A stretch of DNA of 64,000 nucleotides from Microcebus murinus (GCF_040939455.1 NC_134106.1:87923001-87987000); one strand, 5' to 3'; positions 24,174 through 34,925 are shown, numbered from the stretch's first letter. Translations and numbers: made by a program. The notes: generated from the sequence alone by a model not told the origin.

Positions 24174-26290
24174 TGGCAAAGAAAAAAGAAAGAAACAAAA
24201 TGAGGTTGATAAAAGAATGTACAAAATTGTCGTTATTTGCTGATGATTTCTCTCTGTGTACACTGTTGGGGCAAACTGTATGTTCCAACGTGGCCCTGCC
24301 CATACCATCTCATCTGCTGCCTACAATATCGCTGAGACTCCTCCCACCAAGAAGATGCATTTGTGTTCTCACTGCTTGCATCTAGAAGGGAATGTATGAC
24401 TGCCCAACCAGTGGAATTCAGCAGAAGCAATGCTATGGCTCTCCCTGTCTTGCTCACACTCTTTCAGTCTCAGGACATTCACTTTTGGAACCCAGCCACC
24501 ATGTTGGAAGGAAGCCCAGACCACACGGAGAGGCCTCAGCCTGGTGGGGTTCCGGCCAACAGCCTCAGCTGAGGTCTTAGCTAAGAGTCAACATCAACTG
24601 CTGGCAAGGGAGCAAGCCTTCAGATGATTCCAGCCCTCAGGCTTCCAGCTGAGGATATTGTCAAACAAATACAACCATCTCCACTCTGCCCTATCTGAAT
24701 TCCTGACCCATAGAAACCATGAGAGACAACAAATAATTATTATTGCTTTAAGCCACTGAACTGATGGATGAGTTTTGATGCATCATTTAGATTACTACGG
24801 TTATTGAAACAATTATAAATAAAATGTTAGAATTAATTATACTTTAACACAGCTGCTGGATAAAAAATCAATTTAAAATCAATTGTATTTCTATATACTA
24901 ATGACACACAGAAGTCAAATTTAAAGCATTGCAATAACAAAAAAATATAATTACCTACAGATAAATACAACAAAATATCATGAGTCTCTCAAAGAGAGAA
25001 TCACAGAACTTTGTTCAAATATACTGACAAAAAAATAAGAGATATGTATTATGCTCATGAATTCATAGAGTCAATATTGTGTAGATATCAATTCTCTCCA
25101 AATTGATTTACTATGTTATGCTAACCAAAATCACAATTACTTTGCAATGTGATGAGCTGATTCTAGACTTTAGAAAGGAATTGCAAAGGCTAAGTAAGAA
25201 TAGCCATGGCCCTTCAAAAGAGCAAGGTGACTACTTGTTCTCCAGATTATAAAGCTAAAGGACTTACGACACTAAAATATTAGTGCAAATATTAGTGCAA
25301 TATTAGCAAACAGATCACAACAGAAAGCTCAGACACTGGCCTACATAGATATTGACACCTTTAATACAGTAGATGTGGTATTGTAGACCAGTGGCAAACT
25401 GATGGATTTTTCCATGAATATTACGGAGACAACTTAGTATCCATATTGAACTAAAAATGCAATTAAATCCTTCTATATAGAAATAAATTCCAGGCCAATT
25501 AAGACCTATATGTGGAAGGTAAAAAAATAAATAAAGATTCAAAAACAAGATAGAAAAAAATCTTTATAAACTTAGTGTAGGAATTTTTTTTTCCTTAAAA
25601 ATAATCTAAAAGAGCCTCCTCCCAACTAAGACTGGTCAAAACGACTACATGAAAATTAAAAATTTTATTCATCAAAATAAACCTTATACCTTACAGATGA
25701 GATGCTATGAGCCTGTGACTTGCTTCTACATAGCCCGTTGGGGCCAGTAGAGAAGGCAGGGGGTGTATCTGACTCAAGTGTGGCCCTGCAATGGTGATTG
25801 TGCTAACCGGGCAATGTTCATAATGGCAAAAAATGGAAGTAACTCAAATGCCCATAAATAGTAGAATAGATGAAAAATGTATGGCACAGTCACACAGTGT
25901 ATTAATAACTACACAGCAGTGAAAATAAACCAGTTACATGCCTCAGTATCTAGATATATTTTTCATCTGGAGAATAAGAAACAAGCCACGTTGAATCTAT
26001 TCACTGTGATTCAAAAACAGGTAAACCTAAATGACATTTGTTGAGGGATTCATACATGGATGATAAAATGTTAAAGAAGGGGATGATTACCATGACATTT
26101 TGTGGAGTGATTATCCCAAGAGGGTGAGGCAGAGGTGGTGAGGCAGAGAGGATGCTGAATTACTTACAAAATTATATTTCTGCATGCTAGTTTCATATCC
26201 ATTTCCTTCATTTTTAAATTTTATATTGCATGTCTATACTTGATGTACTTTTCTGCATATACAATATAATTCACAGTGGCAAATAAAAGT
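24174..26290 (+). mobile_element. Ancient LINE-1 (ORF2 3' half and 3' UTR), interrupted
   Basis: 24200-24260 encodes the reverse-transcriptase palm box KLSLFADDFS. ORF2-like sequence resumes at about 24818 (AAAATGTTAGAATTAATTAT, then AATTGTATTTCTATATACTA) after a ~550-bp insert. Further downstream come ATAATGGCAAAAAATGGAAG and ACTCAAATGCCCATAAATAG, the C-terminal ORF2 region, then a 3' UTR ending near AATAAAAGTGACAA. Stops and indels throughout make it a dead L1M-class relic. RT = reverse transcriptase, the enzyme that copies LINE RNA at the nick. Confidence 0.8.
24262..24815 (+). mobile_element. LTR-like insert inside the ancient LINE-1
   Basis: Non-LINE sequence splitting ORF2. Its 3' part (CTATCTGAATTCCTGACCCA, TTGCTTTAAGCCACTGAACT, ending near TATTGAAACA) is typical of a mammalian LTR end. 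The same kind of tail occurs at 35490-35580. I cannot name the subfamily and see no clean 5-bp duplication. Confidence 0.55.
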
Positions 26291-26642
26291 GACAATAGAT
26301 GTAGCTATTATGATGAAGTTCAAGAAGAATAATGACTGATATTTCATATGTAGTATTTTTAATTCAAATTTATGAATTAGTTATCTTTATTATTATTTTT
26401 AAAATGAATTAGCTACCTTTATTTGAACTTACTTTAAAAACAAATAGCACCAGTATCATTCTCTGATTCATTGATTGGACTGTATGCATTATTGACCTGT
26501 TGTTGTGTGAGGCACATTCCTACACATTGGGAGAACAAAGGTACATGAGACTCAGGTCTTGCTCTCAAGGAGTTTGCACCTCAGTATATAAATGTGTGTA
26601 GTGTGAGTGAAGGGATGGTAGTTGAACAACTTAGATCCTGGA
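26291..26642. other. Stretch without recognised gene
   Basis: AT-rich sequence; 26480-26590 (GGTCTTGCTCTCAAGGAGTT) may be the same old repeat type as at 15303. No gene. Confidence 0.4.
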
Positions 26643-26836
26643 GCGATGGTTCTCAGACTTGAATGTGCATCAGAATCGCCTGGAAGGGTTGCAAAGCAGC
26701 AAGTGCAGGACATCACCCCCGGAGTTTCAGAGTCAGTAGATCTGGGGCAGGGCCTGAGAATATGCATTTCTAGCAGTCCCCAGGGGATGCAAATACTGCT
26801 GATCCAGAGGACCCTCCTTTGAGAATCAATGCTTTA
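26643..26836 (+). mobile_element. MER5A hAT-Charlie element
   Basis: GATGGTTCTCAGACTTGAAT start, TGCATCAGAATCGCCTGGAA, GAGTTTCAGAGTCAGTAGAT, GGGCCTGAGAATATGCATTT, and TTTGAGAATCAATG at the end: full-length MER5A with both terminal motifs. Non-autonomous. Confidence 0.92.
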
Positions 26837-27511
26837 TAATATTTTTATAAGCTTAAATGTACTCCTTAATTTGAATGACTTTTCTCGATTTTATTTGTCA
26901 AAAAAATTATTCTCAGGTAAGGGTTTTGTTTAAAAAAACTCAATAAAGGAAAAGAAAGAAACACATTAAGCCACCTATTCACATAGAAAGTTTAAAATAC
27001 AGTGTTTCCTAACTCTTCATATAACATAAGGTTTTATCTTTTTCTTCTCAGAGCTCATGCTTTCTTGAGAAAATTAAAACTAGAGAGCCATGAAGGTGGG
27101 GAGAGGACATGCCCAGTGCCTCAACAGGACATTAGGAGGGGGGGGATGATTTAGTCATTACTAGATTGGACAGGAGATCTGGAGACAAAGCTACCTGCCA
27201 GAGGAAGAGAGGTCAGACCCTCAGCAAGCTGCGTGGAATGACTTGTCCAGAGGCAACCCGAGACAGCCAAATTCAAGAGGCTGTTGGAAAGCAACTCAGA
27301 ATTGAGGAATTAGCCTCTTGATATTTTTTAAAAATTTAGATAGATTTGAGAGGTAAACATAACGAAGATCTGCATAAAGTATCCCCCAAATTACCTGAAT
27401 ATGTTCATTTACATATTTTTAAAAATAAAATGGCAGAAGTTTATTTGTCATCCAAACAATAGGTTCAGAGGTGACTAGTCCATGCCTAGGGAACATGCTA
27501 GATGGTGCGTC
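26837..27511. other. Stretch without recognised gene
   Basis: No gene. GGGGGGGATG at 27139 is a short G-run. Otherwise unremarkable. Confidence 0.4.
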
Positions 27512-27824
27512 AAAGACTCCGGATTGGGCCAGGCACGGCGGCTCACACCTGTAATCCTAGCACTCTGGGAGGCCGAGGTGGGAGGACCGTTTGAGCTCCG
27601 GCATTTGAGACCAGCTTGAGCAAGACTGAGATCCTGTCTCTACTAAAAATAAAAAAAATTAACTGGACATGGTGGCGCATGCCTGTAGTCCCAGCTACTT
27701 GGGAGGCTGAGGCAGGAGGATCATCTGAGCCCAAGCGTTTGAAGTTGCTGTGAGCTAGACAGACACGACAGCACTCTAGCCTGGGCCACCGAGTGAGACT
27801 CTGTCTTTAAAAAAGACTTAGGAT
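27512..27824 (+). mobile_element. Alu, intermediate type without long linker
   Basis: Dimeric Alu with a short linker (CTACTAAAAATAAAAAAAAT) but with the strepsirrhine right-arm signature GTTGCTGTGAGCTAGACAGA. Flanked by an imperfect duplication (AAAGACTCCGGAT at 27512, AAAGACTTAGGAT at 27812, two mismatches). It is intermediate between the AluJ-like copy at 16697 and the young lemur copies. Confidence 0.95.
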
Positions 27825-28479
27825 CTTCTGTGCTTTTGTGGTGCCATACTCAGTTGATGGATGTCCTCATGATCTCTGAAGGCTGCTGCCCCTCAAGACA
27901 TCATACTTGTATTCCAGGAAGGAAGACGAAAAGAAAACAATGCATAAAAGGTCATACCAGCTGAGTTTCCCTTTCTATGAAGCAAGTGAAAGCTTTCCTG
28001 GAAGTTGCAACTAGAATTTTCCTGCTTTTACCCCTTGACCAACATCTCCCCATTTCCTTTGGTACCCAATGTATATGTATATCACATCATCACATTGCAT
28101 ACCTTGCATGTATACAATTTTATCTACCAGTTAAATATTTTCAAATAAAACAATAATAAAAAAAGACAAAATTAAATTTAAAAAAACTTCCCACTTGGAT
28201 CTCAGTGGCTGGAACCTTGACCACCTGAGGCTGGGTAGAAGATACGGAGGATGGAATTGAATATGGGGTTGGTCAGCCATAATATCTGCCACACCAGGAA
28301 AAGACTATCTTAATTTCAGTTTTCCAAGATGTCAACCTATGCCAGCTTTCTGGAACGCACAATTTATCCTAGCAGGGAGATTTCTCCTGATAGAGTTAAA
28401 CTTGGCACCATGCATATCCCATAGCAGAACAGGCAAGTCACCTCTTGTCTTGTAGACTCACTCTTGCTTTATTTATGGT
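27825..28479. other. Mostly unrecognised; LINE-1 tail at 28050-28165
   Basis: ACATCATCACATTGCATACC and TTGCATGTATACAATTTTAT followed by A-rich sequence is an old LINE-1 3' end, plus strand. The remainder holds no gene that I can see. Confidence 0.45.
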
Positions 28480-28725
28480 ACAGAAATGAAGAGTGCCATC
28501 TTTGCAGCCACACTTTGTGGGTTTGAATCCCAGCTCCTCTTATTAGTTATGTGACTTTTGGCAAGTTACCCATTCTCAGTGTCTGCATTTCTTTATCTGT
28601 AAAAAAAAAAAAAAAATTAAAAGTGGTTCTCACCTTCTCAGAGTGTTGTGGAAATTCACACAAGAGCTAATACAGCCCAGGTAAAACAGAGTGGCGCCCA
28701 CCCCACAGCTGGATAAAGGTTAGCA
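28480..28725 (+). mobile_element. MIR SINE with internal poly-A expansion
   Basis: GGGTTTGAATCCCAGCTCCT, TTATGTGACTTTTGGCAAGT, CTGCATTTCTTTATCTGT, then an A-run of about 15 at 28600-28616 expanded from the CTGTAAAATG motif. Plus orientation. Confidence 0.8.
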
Positions 28726-28806
28726 ATGACTCTTTCAAGCTTGGAAATTTACATGGTGCCAACACTTGTCACCAGGTTTATTTGAAATGCCTTTGTATTC
28801 ACGGAA

Positions 28807-29408
28807 AGCTGCTTCTTTTTTTTTTTTTTTTTTTTTAATTTCGGCATATTATGGGGGTACAGATTTTAAGGTTTCAATAAATGCCCATTTCCCCCCCTCC
28901 CCCCAAAAGTCTGAGTCTCCATCATGACCATCCCCCAGATGGTGCACATCTCACTCATTATGTATGTATATACCCGCCCCCCTCCCCCCTCCCACCTGCC
29001 CAATACCCTATTACTGTAGCACCTATGTGTCCACTTAGGTGCTACTCAGTTAATACCAGTTTGCTGGAGAATATATCTGGTGCTTGTTTTTCCATTCTTG
29101 GGATACTTCACTTAGTAGTATGGGTTCCAGCTCTAACCAGGAAAATATAAGGTGTGCTATATCACCATTGTTTCTTAGAGCTGAATAGTACTCCATGGTG
29201 TACATATACCACATTTTATTAATCCATTCTTGGATTGATGGGCACTTGGGCTGTTTCCACAGCCTTGCAATTATGAATTGTGCTGCTATAAACATTCGAG
29301 TGCAGGTGTCTTTTTTGTAGAGTGTCACTGGATCCTTTGGGTAGATGCCCAGCAATGGGATTGCTGGATCAAATGGTAGATTCACTTGTATCGGGACAGC
29401 TGCTTCTT
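28807..29408 (-). mobile_element. Young 5'-truncated LINE-1 with target duplication
   Basis: About 580 bp of LINE-1 3' end on the minus strand: the tail is poly-T at 28818-28838, then a 3' UTR with long C-runs on plus (G-runs on the element strand). The last 111 codons of ORF2 lie at 29050-29385 with no stop. The encoded C-terminus has the LINE-1 landmarks PAIPLLGIYPKD, KDTCTRMFIAAQ and TMEYYSALRN. The 11-bp repeat AGCTGCTTCTT at 28807-28817 and 29398-29408 marks the insertion. The open ORF2 remnant indicates recent insertion; alone it makes no functional protein. Confidence 0.95.
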
Positions 29409-29447
29409 ATTTTTCATTTTCCCTTTGAGCTTCTTGTTTCTGAAACC

Positions 29448-29990
29448 CTAGAGTCGCACCCAATGTGAGTTTCTTAAGTGGCGAGGTTGCTGTTCTCTCT
29501 TAAGCAGGCAAGCATTCCCAGTCCTGACAATACGCCTGTTGCCATAACTCTTCCCACGTTTTCTGTAATGCCTGTGATATCTAACTCCTAGGAAAGGTGC
29601 TGCTGGCTTAGACCTAATTTTCAACAGCTGGGGACTCGAAACACCCTCAGCAGATTCCTGAAGTGAAGCTATTGATGTCTCTGAAGCATGTGCTTCTAGG
29701 AACCCCGAGAGCTCCGATACCTCTGCCCTGTGTTTCTCAAGAAACAGCCTTTCCTCAGCTTTTAAATGTTCCATGCTTAAAATAGCATTTCTATTTGTTA
29801 AATGTCCCTTTTCTGTTCTAATATTCCTTTGGGAGGGCTCAGCTGGGTCTCCTAACCCTTATTATTATTCTTTAGTGGGTCACTTTCCTCCTCTAACACG
29901 TGTGAATCCAGCACTGCTTGTTGGATCTTTGTGCTTTCTTTCCTCTTACTTCCCCACTGCTTTCTGGCCCAGATATTTATTTCACTAATA
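29448..29990 (-). pseudogene. Coding-like, unidentified sequence (possible processed pseudogene)
   Basis: The minus strand from 29820 down to 29448 is open for more than 120 codons and encodes a charged product rich in Lys, Arg and Glu: an EHLKAEERLFLEKHR segment, an SELSGFLEAH segment, and a basic YHRHYRKRGKSYGNRR segment. Upstream, 29990 to about 29850 is open in another frame (KQWGSKRKESTKIQQA, then VLDSHVLEEESDPLK) and is then closed by a stop. This pattern suggests one coding sequence broken by a frameshift and stops. I do not recognise the parent gene. No introns or poly-A tail are evident; the LINE-1 at 28807-29408 inserted next to it, so one end may be displaced beyond that element. 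A chance opening is possible. Confidence 0.35.
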
Positions 29991-30129
29991 TTCTCCTCTA
30001 GATAATCTCATGTGGGGTTTCCACAGGGAAAGATATGAAGATAATGAACCCGAGCCTGCAAAGAGCATCCTTCCAGAGTTGGATAATCCGACCCAGAACG
30101 TATTCAACCGGGGGGAGATCACCATCTAA
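29974..30129 (+). other. Short coding-like plus-strand frame, possible exon relic
   Basis: A plus frame ending TAA at 30127-30129 encodes an acidic, Pro/Asn-containing stretch (RERYEDNEPEPAKSILPELD followed by NPTQNVFNRGEITI). The composition is that of a soluble or cytoplasmic tail rather than of random AT-rich DNA. A TTTCCACAG preceding GGAAAGATAT at 30028 could act as a splice acceptor. Not recognised; no companion exon is visible within the window. Confidence 0.25.
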
Positions 30130-31729
30130 CCTAGACCTGGTCTGCTCTATTATTTTCCTGACCAGTTCCCTTTAAGATATTTAAAATTTGCTGTGTCCAC
30201 CCATTCAATTTTCATTCCATAAATTCATCAGTCATATTCCTTCAGGCACAAAGAATACCTCTATGCTTATTTCAATAATCGGTCCCTTAAAATACACCCA
30301 GTAATTCTTACTCAACCTAATACAGTTTTTAATCAATATTTACCATTCTTCACCATGAGATGATGCCAGAGTATGAAATATAAGTCCCTTCTCCTCATCA
30401 AGCATCAGTCCCTCAAGTTTTTGTGTTTAATTACTTAGAAAAATTCATCATCTTTCTTTCTTTCAGGGAAATGCAGTAATTGCTCCTAGGGTTGATTGTA
30501 ACCTGACCTTTTGGATTAAAATGTCATTATAACAATTCAAGTAAATATTTGGTTACTTGCCAGCCACCCTATATAGTAGAAAATCTACTTAATATATTTT
30601 TAAAAGCAGATCTTTACATCAGAACAAAATGTTTCTGGTATGCTCAAATCACTTGCTACAAAGTCTGCAGGGTATTTGAGTGCAATTATATTCAATGTGA
30701 CTACCTCTCAGATTAAAACACCCAGGAAGGAAGCATACTTATGCACTGGTATCCTTTTCATTTTTCAGGGAAAAAAAATAAATGCATTTATAAGAAAAAA
30801 ATATAGATATGAACACGAACGCTGACAATAGTGAATTTCATGGCAAGTTACCATAGTCATTTACTATTTGCTGTAATCTTGAAGCCCAGTGAATAAAAGG
30901 TAATATTGCAAAAATTTGTATTGTTTCTGTTTTCACATAAGGACATTTATCATAGAAAAAATGAAGTTATCTAATTAAAGATTAAAAATAATGAAATCAA
31001 TTTTAAAAAATGACATCTCTTTAAATGTTTATATTAAGATTTTAAAGTAAGCATCCAGTCTATTGTATGACAAACCATATACATTTTCAATTGTTAAAAA
31101 TATTTTGTATGTATACTTCTTCCTGCTACCAGTAAAAAATAAGCTGCTCAAGGTCAAGGATCAAGTAGAGTTTATCTTGTATTTCCAAAACTGTATTGAT
31201 ATCTAGCAAGTACTCAGTATCTTTTGAAGTAGACTAAATTGATTATACCATGGATTAAATTATTTGAAATTCAGCATTTTTAGTACAAAAAAAAATCCCA
31301 GATGTTGACCTTGTTAGTTTAGGGAGGGAGGAGAAGAAAAATGTAGATTAATAATTTACTGCAAAATTGAAAACAATATGAATGCATATTATTGCTCTCT
31401 GAGCTGGTCAATACTTAATTGATGTAAAGAATGCAATGCATAATTCATGATTTGATTTTATGTAAAAAGAAAATATTATTTTTGATTGTGAGAGTAAAAC
31501 AAATGTCTTCATTGCATACCCCAGTTTTATAAAATCGAGCACAAAACTCCTTATTGTATATGCCTTCTTTTCATAAACTTCTTCATTTGTATTTCTCGTA
31601 GTTGTTCCTCTTACATAGTTATTAGTAAACACAAAGTGATTTTACTGTATGCTAAGATTTCTTTTCTCTCCAAACATAAGGAAAGAAGATAATTACTTCT
31701 ATGACATACTTAGAGTAACAGCTTCACTT
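30130..31729. other. Large AT-rich stretch without recognised gene
   Basis: No gene. 31130-31240 could be an L2-type fragment (low confidence). Otherwise unique, with many A/T runs. Confidence 0.4.
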
Positions 31730-31830
31730 ATTTATTCAGTCAACCAATATTGAGTGTCTACCAGGTGTTAGGCAATGATACAAGTACCGGGACACACCAG
31801 GGAGCAAAACATCGAAATCACTCAATCCAG
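31730..31830 (+). repeat. Old mammalian repeat fragment
   Basis: TATTTATTCAGTCAACCAAT and GTCTACCAGGTGTTAGGCAA resemble the widespread ATTTATTGAGCACCTACTATG-like repeat. Family uncertain. Confidence 0.45.
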
Positions 31831-31863
31831 GAGTGCATTGTCAAGTTGTAGGTCAGATAGGCC

Positions 31864-31885
31864 AAACTCCCTTTGGCAGCACATG

Positions 31886-31920
<35 letters not shown>

Positions 31921-31965
31921 GGCCCCTGAAAGAGGATGACACACAAATTCGTGTTCCATATTTTT
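31864..31965 (+). pseudogene. RNU6 pseudogene: U6 snRNA pseudogene
   Basis: U6 is the catalytic-core RNA of the spliceosome. Here GGCAGCACATGTACTAAAAT, GGAACGATACAGAGAAGATT and AGCATGGCCCCTGAAAGAGG match U6 closely, including the ACAGAGA box and AGC triad. Lesions: the 5' stem (GTGCTCGCTTC) is altered, the CTGCGCAAGGATG internal stem reads CTGAAAGAGGATG, and about 5 nt are missing before the terminal TTCCATATTTTT. No TATA element or proximal sequence element is evident just upstream. It is a retroposed, non-functional copy. Confidence 0.95.
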
Positions 31966-32424
31966 CTGTTAGCCTGTGAAGTATGGCCAGCTGGGCATGG
32001 GGCCACCCACTCCTCCCACTTCACCTCCTTAAGTAGCCTGCTCAGCCAAAAAAGACACACACTTCTCTGGGAAAAAAAAAAGAAAAGAAAATAAATTAGT
32101 AAATCTCTTTTTTTTTTTTTACCATTACATGGCATTATGTACTAACGTGCAGCATTTTTAAATTTTTATTTATTTTTTTTCAGCATATACAGTCTGTTAA
32201 AAGGTAATAAGTATTATGTAAGAAACAAATCAAGGAAGGAGGATGATAAGTTGATAAATACTGGTAATGAAGGAAGGGAACTGCAATGTTAGATCAGGGG
32301 ATCATGAAGGCTTTTCTGAAAAAGCGACATTTGAGCAACCATTTGTCAGAGGTGTAGGAGGGAGATATGGGTGTCCAGAATCATTTCATAGTGACTAGAA
32401 TGGTAAAGACCTTACACTAAAATT
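31966..32424. other. Stretch without recognised gene
   Basis: T-runs near 32108-32120 and 32160-32180. Possibly contains low-complexity retroposon remnants. No gene. Confidence 0.4.
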
Positions 32425-32615
32425 GAATTCACATCTAATAGGTACAATGCACACTATCCGGGTGATGGGTGCACTTATAACTTTGACTCAATCTGCACGA
32501 AAGCAATTCATGTAACCACAATGTTTGTACCCCTGTAATACTCTGAAATAAATAATAATGAAATGCATAATGAAATAATAATAAAATAAATAAAGTAATA
32601 AAATAAATTAAATGT
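32425..32615 (+). mobile_element. LINE-1 3' end with (AATA)-rich tail
   Basis: CACATCTAATAGGTACAATG, CACACTATCCGGGTGATGGG, TTTGTACCCCTGTAATACTC, then an AATAATAAAATAAATAAAG-type tail of ~80 bp. Same 3' UTR family as at 205 and 59840. Severely 5'-truncated. Confidence 0.85.
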
Positions 32616-32639
32616 ACCATGTATAACTTATGTTTGCAA

Positions 32640-32755
32640 AACCAGTTTGCTAAGAATCCCACTTGTAGCTCCGACACTGAGGGGCTGTGAGACCTTCTCA
32701 AAGCCCTTCTCTTGGGTATCAATTTCTTTATCTGTGAAACATTGGGATTGAGCTT
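32640..32755 (+). mobile_element. MIR SINE fragment
   Basis: CTGTGAGACCTTCTCAAAGC and ATCAATTTCTTTATCTGTGA fit the MIR core. Short. Confidence 0.5.
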
Positions 32756-32970
32756 CATTGGTTTTCAAACAGTGATACTGTCACCCACTCTAGGGGTACA
32801 CGGAAATGCTAGTGCTTCTGGTTGTCCCGCTGATTGGGGGATACATCTGACATTCAGTGGAAGAGCCCCAGGGAAAGTAACCTCTCATAATGCGTAAGAA
32901 AGTCCAACATAGCGGAGGCTCGTCCTGCTGAAAATGTGAATGGGGTTCTGTTGAGAACACCAGGCTAGCT
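32756..32970 (+). mobile_element. MER20-like hAT-Charlie element
   Basis: TGGTTTTCAAACAGTGATAC at the start, TGCTAGTGCTTCTGGTTGTC, CAGTGGAAGAGCCCCAGGGA, then GTTCTGTTGAGAACACCAG at the end. The layout matches MER20-type elements (tandem exchange TTCTCAAAC...TTGAGAA). Diverged. Confidence 0.6.
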
Positions 32971-33145
32971 GATCAGGAAGCTCCTAACAGGAACCAACGG
33001 CGAACATCTCCAAGTCTCATATTTACTTACTGTCCCTGGGTTTCCATGCAATGGAAAATTCATTAAAGTAACAACATTCAGGCCTCTCTCCACGGCCTCC
33101 ATCTTGGTGCATTCATGATTTGACTCTTTCTAGTCTTCTTCCTTT

Positions 33146-33773
33146 GTGTATAGTTTTCTATTGCTGTGTAACAAATTACTACAAACTCAGCGAATGGTAA
33201 CAGTACCCATTTATGAGCTCACAGTTCTGCAGACCAGAAGTCTGGGCTGGAGTTACCAGATCTTCTGTTCAAGGTATCACAAGATTGACATTGAGGTGCT
33301 GGCTAGGCTCAAGTCTTGTCTGGAGACTTCAGGGAAATAACTTTTAATACTTCTAAGCTCATTTTTGTGTTGGCCAAACTCGGTTCCTTGCAGAATATAC
33401 TAAGGTCTCCCATTTCCTCATTGGCTGTTCACCAGGCAGTCTTGGCTCCTACAGGCTGCCCTCATTCCCTGCCACAGGGTCCCCTACAGCTTCAAGGTAG
33501 TAACAGCATGCTTCAAACCTCTGACTTCCTGTCTCTGACCTGTAGACCAGTATTAAACAGCTCATGTGATTAGGTCAGACCTGCCTGGATAATCTTGCTA
33601 TCATAAGAAGTTCAACTGACCTGGGGCCTTAATTATATATATATATATATATATATTTGCAAAACTTCTTCACAGAAATATCTAGATTAGTGTTTCATTG
33701 AATAACTGGGAAAAGGTATGTGTTCGCCAGGGGCTAGGAATTAGGCGGTGATCTTAGAATTCTGCCCACCCCG
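33146..33773 (-). mobile_element. MLT1-type solo LTR with internal AT microsatellite
   Basis: On plus: AGTTTTCTATTGCTGTGTAA, TTATGAGCTCACAGTTCTGC, CCTGGATAATCTTGC, an (AT)n tract at 33633-33657, AGATTAGTGTTTCATTGAAT, then AGAATTCTGCCCACC. This is the reverse of a long MLT1 LTR. The AT tract grew from an AATTACAT-like segment inside it. Confidence 0.8.
33633..33657. repeat. (AT)n microsatellite
   Basis: About 12 AT units inside the MLT1 LTR at 33146-33773. Confidence 0.95.
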
Positions 33774-34479
33774 CCTCTCTGCTGACCCATACATTCTCTG
33801 CTTCCCTATGCAGTCAATTTTATAAGGGCAGGCTCCCTTATGGGGGTCCTGCAGTTATCAAGCCCTTCCTGTAACTGAGAAGATGAATATATTTCTGGGG
33901 TGCAGCACAGGCTCTTGTTTATATGGCCACTGCATTTAAGTCAAGATCTCTTACTTAGCTTAAATCAGTAATCAGCAATAAAATTTAAATACTGATGTTC
34001 ATCTGTCTGATACCTACATATATCTTTTAATTTCTTCTGAACACAATTAGGAAAGAGGGGGTGTTTTTTATTAACTCTCTATAACCCTTGAAATATAGTG
34101 GATTTTTTTAGGTGTTTTCTGCTATATCCTTTTAAGAAACACATTCCAGGTGATTGGTTAAATCCAAGAAAGATCATTAAAACATTAAAATAAAATTGTA
34201 GCTTTTATTGATCTCTAATTTATTATATGCTTTAAAATTTATTTAAAAATTACATAAGTAATATAAGAATATGGTTTTATTACAAAAAATTAAGTATAGA
34301 TTACATTTGAGAATTACTTTGCTTCTATCTCCCAATATTCCCCCCAAGAATAAAATTGCCAAAATTGTATTATATAGATTATTTTCCAATAAAATTATAT
34401 ATATATCTAATTAATATCTTTGGATTATTAGTATCATTATTATATGTAAAATGCAAGTCAGAGAGTAAGTCTTGAAAAT
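33774..34479. other. Stretch without recognised gene
   Basis: AT-rich, no family recognised. Confidence 0.4.
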
Positions 34480-34925
34480 TTTTCCATGTCATTTGCATTT
34501 ATATCAGCCTTACTCTTTTCAACTTTTGGATAGTATTCCATTTTCATGGATATATAGTTTTTGTTGTCCTGTTTTTAAGTTTTTTAAAATAATTTTTAAT
34601 ATTTTAAGGGGGTACAAATGTTTTTGGTTATATGGATCACTTTTGTAACACCTGAATCATGGCTGTATGTCCATCACCCAAATTGTGTTCATTGTACCCA
34701 TTAGATAGGTTTATTTTTAATCATTACTTCTATACTTATTGTTTACACTGTCTCTATTGCTTGCTAACACAAATAATGCAGACACAGACTAATATGTACA
34801 AATACATTTGGATGTCTGCATGAGAAAATCTTTCAGAGAGATTCCAGAATTTATATTGATAGTTGTGCCACTTCTTATTTTAATTGATACTGCTAAATTG
34901 CCCTTCAAAATATTCCCATGAGCAA
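34480..34925 (-). mobile_element. Old LINE-1 fragment containing a younger LINE-1 3' end
   Basis: The outer parts (ATAGTATTCCATTTTCATGG at 34530; AATTGCCCTTCAAAATATTC at 34895) are the reversed 3' region of an old LINE-1. Between them, about 34565-34712, lies a reversed young-type 3' UTR: AAGGGGGTACAAATGTTTTT, CACTTTTGTAACACCTGAAT, GTTCATTGTACCCATTAGAT. This is a nested insertion, minus orientation for both. Confidence 0.65.

Noticed and set aside
24262..24815. Full retroviral provirus inside the LINE-1
   Set aside because: Only ~550 bp of LTR-like sequence is present, with no gag, pol or env similarity.
31864..31965. Active U6 snRNA gene
   Set aside because: The 5' stem and internal stem are altered, 5 nt are missing near the 3' end, and no upstream TATA or proximal element is seen.
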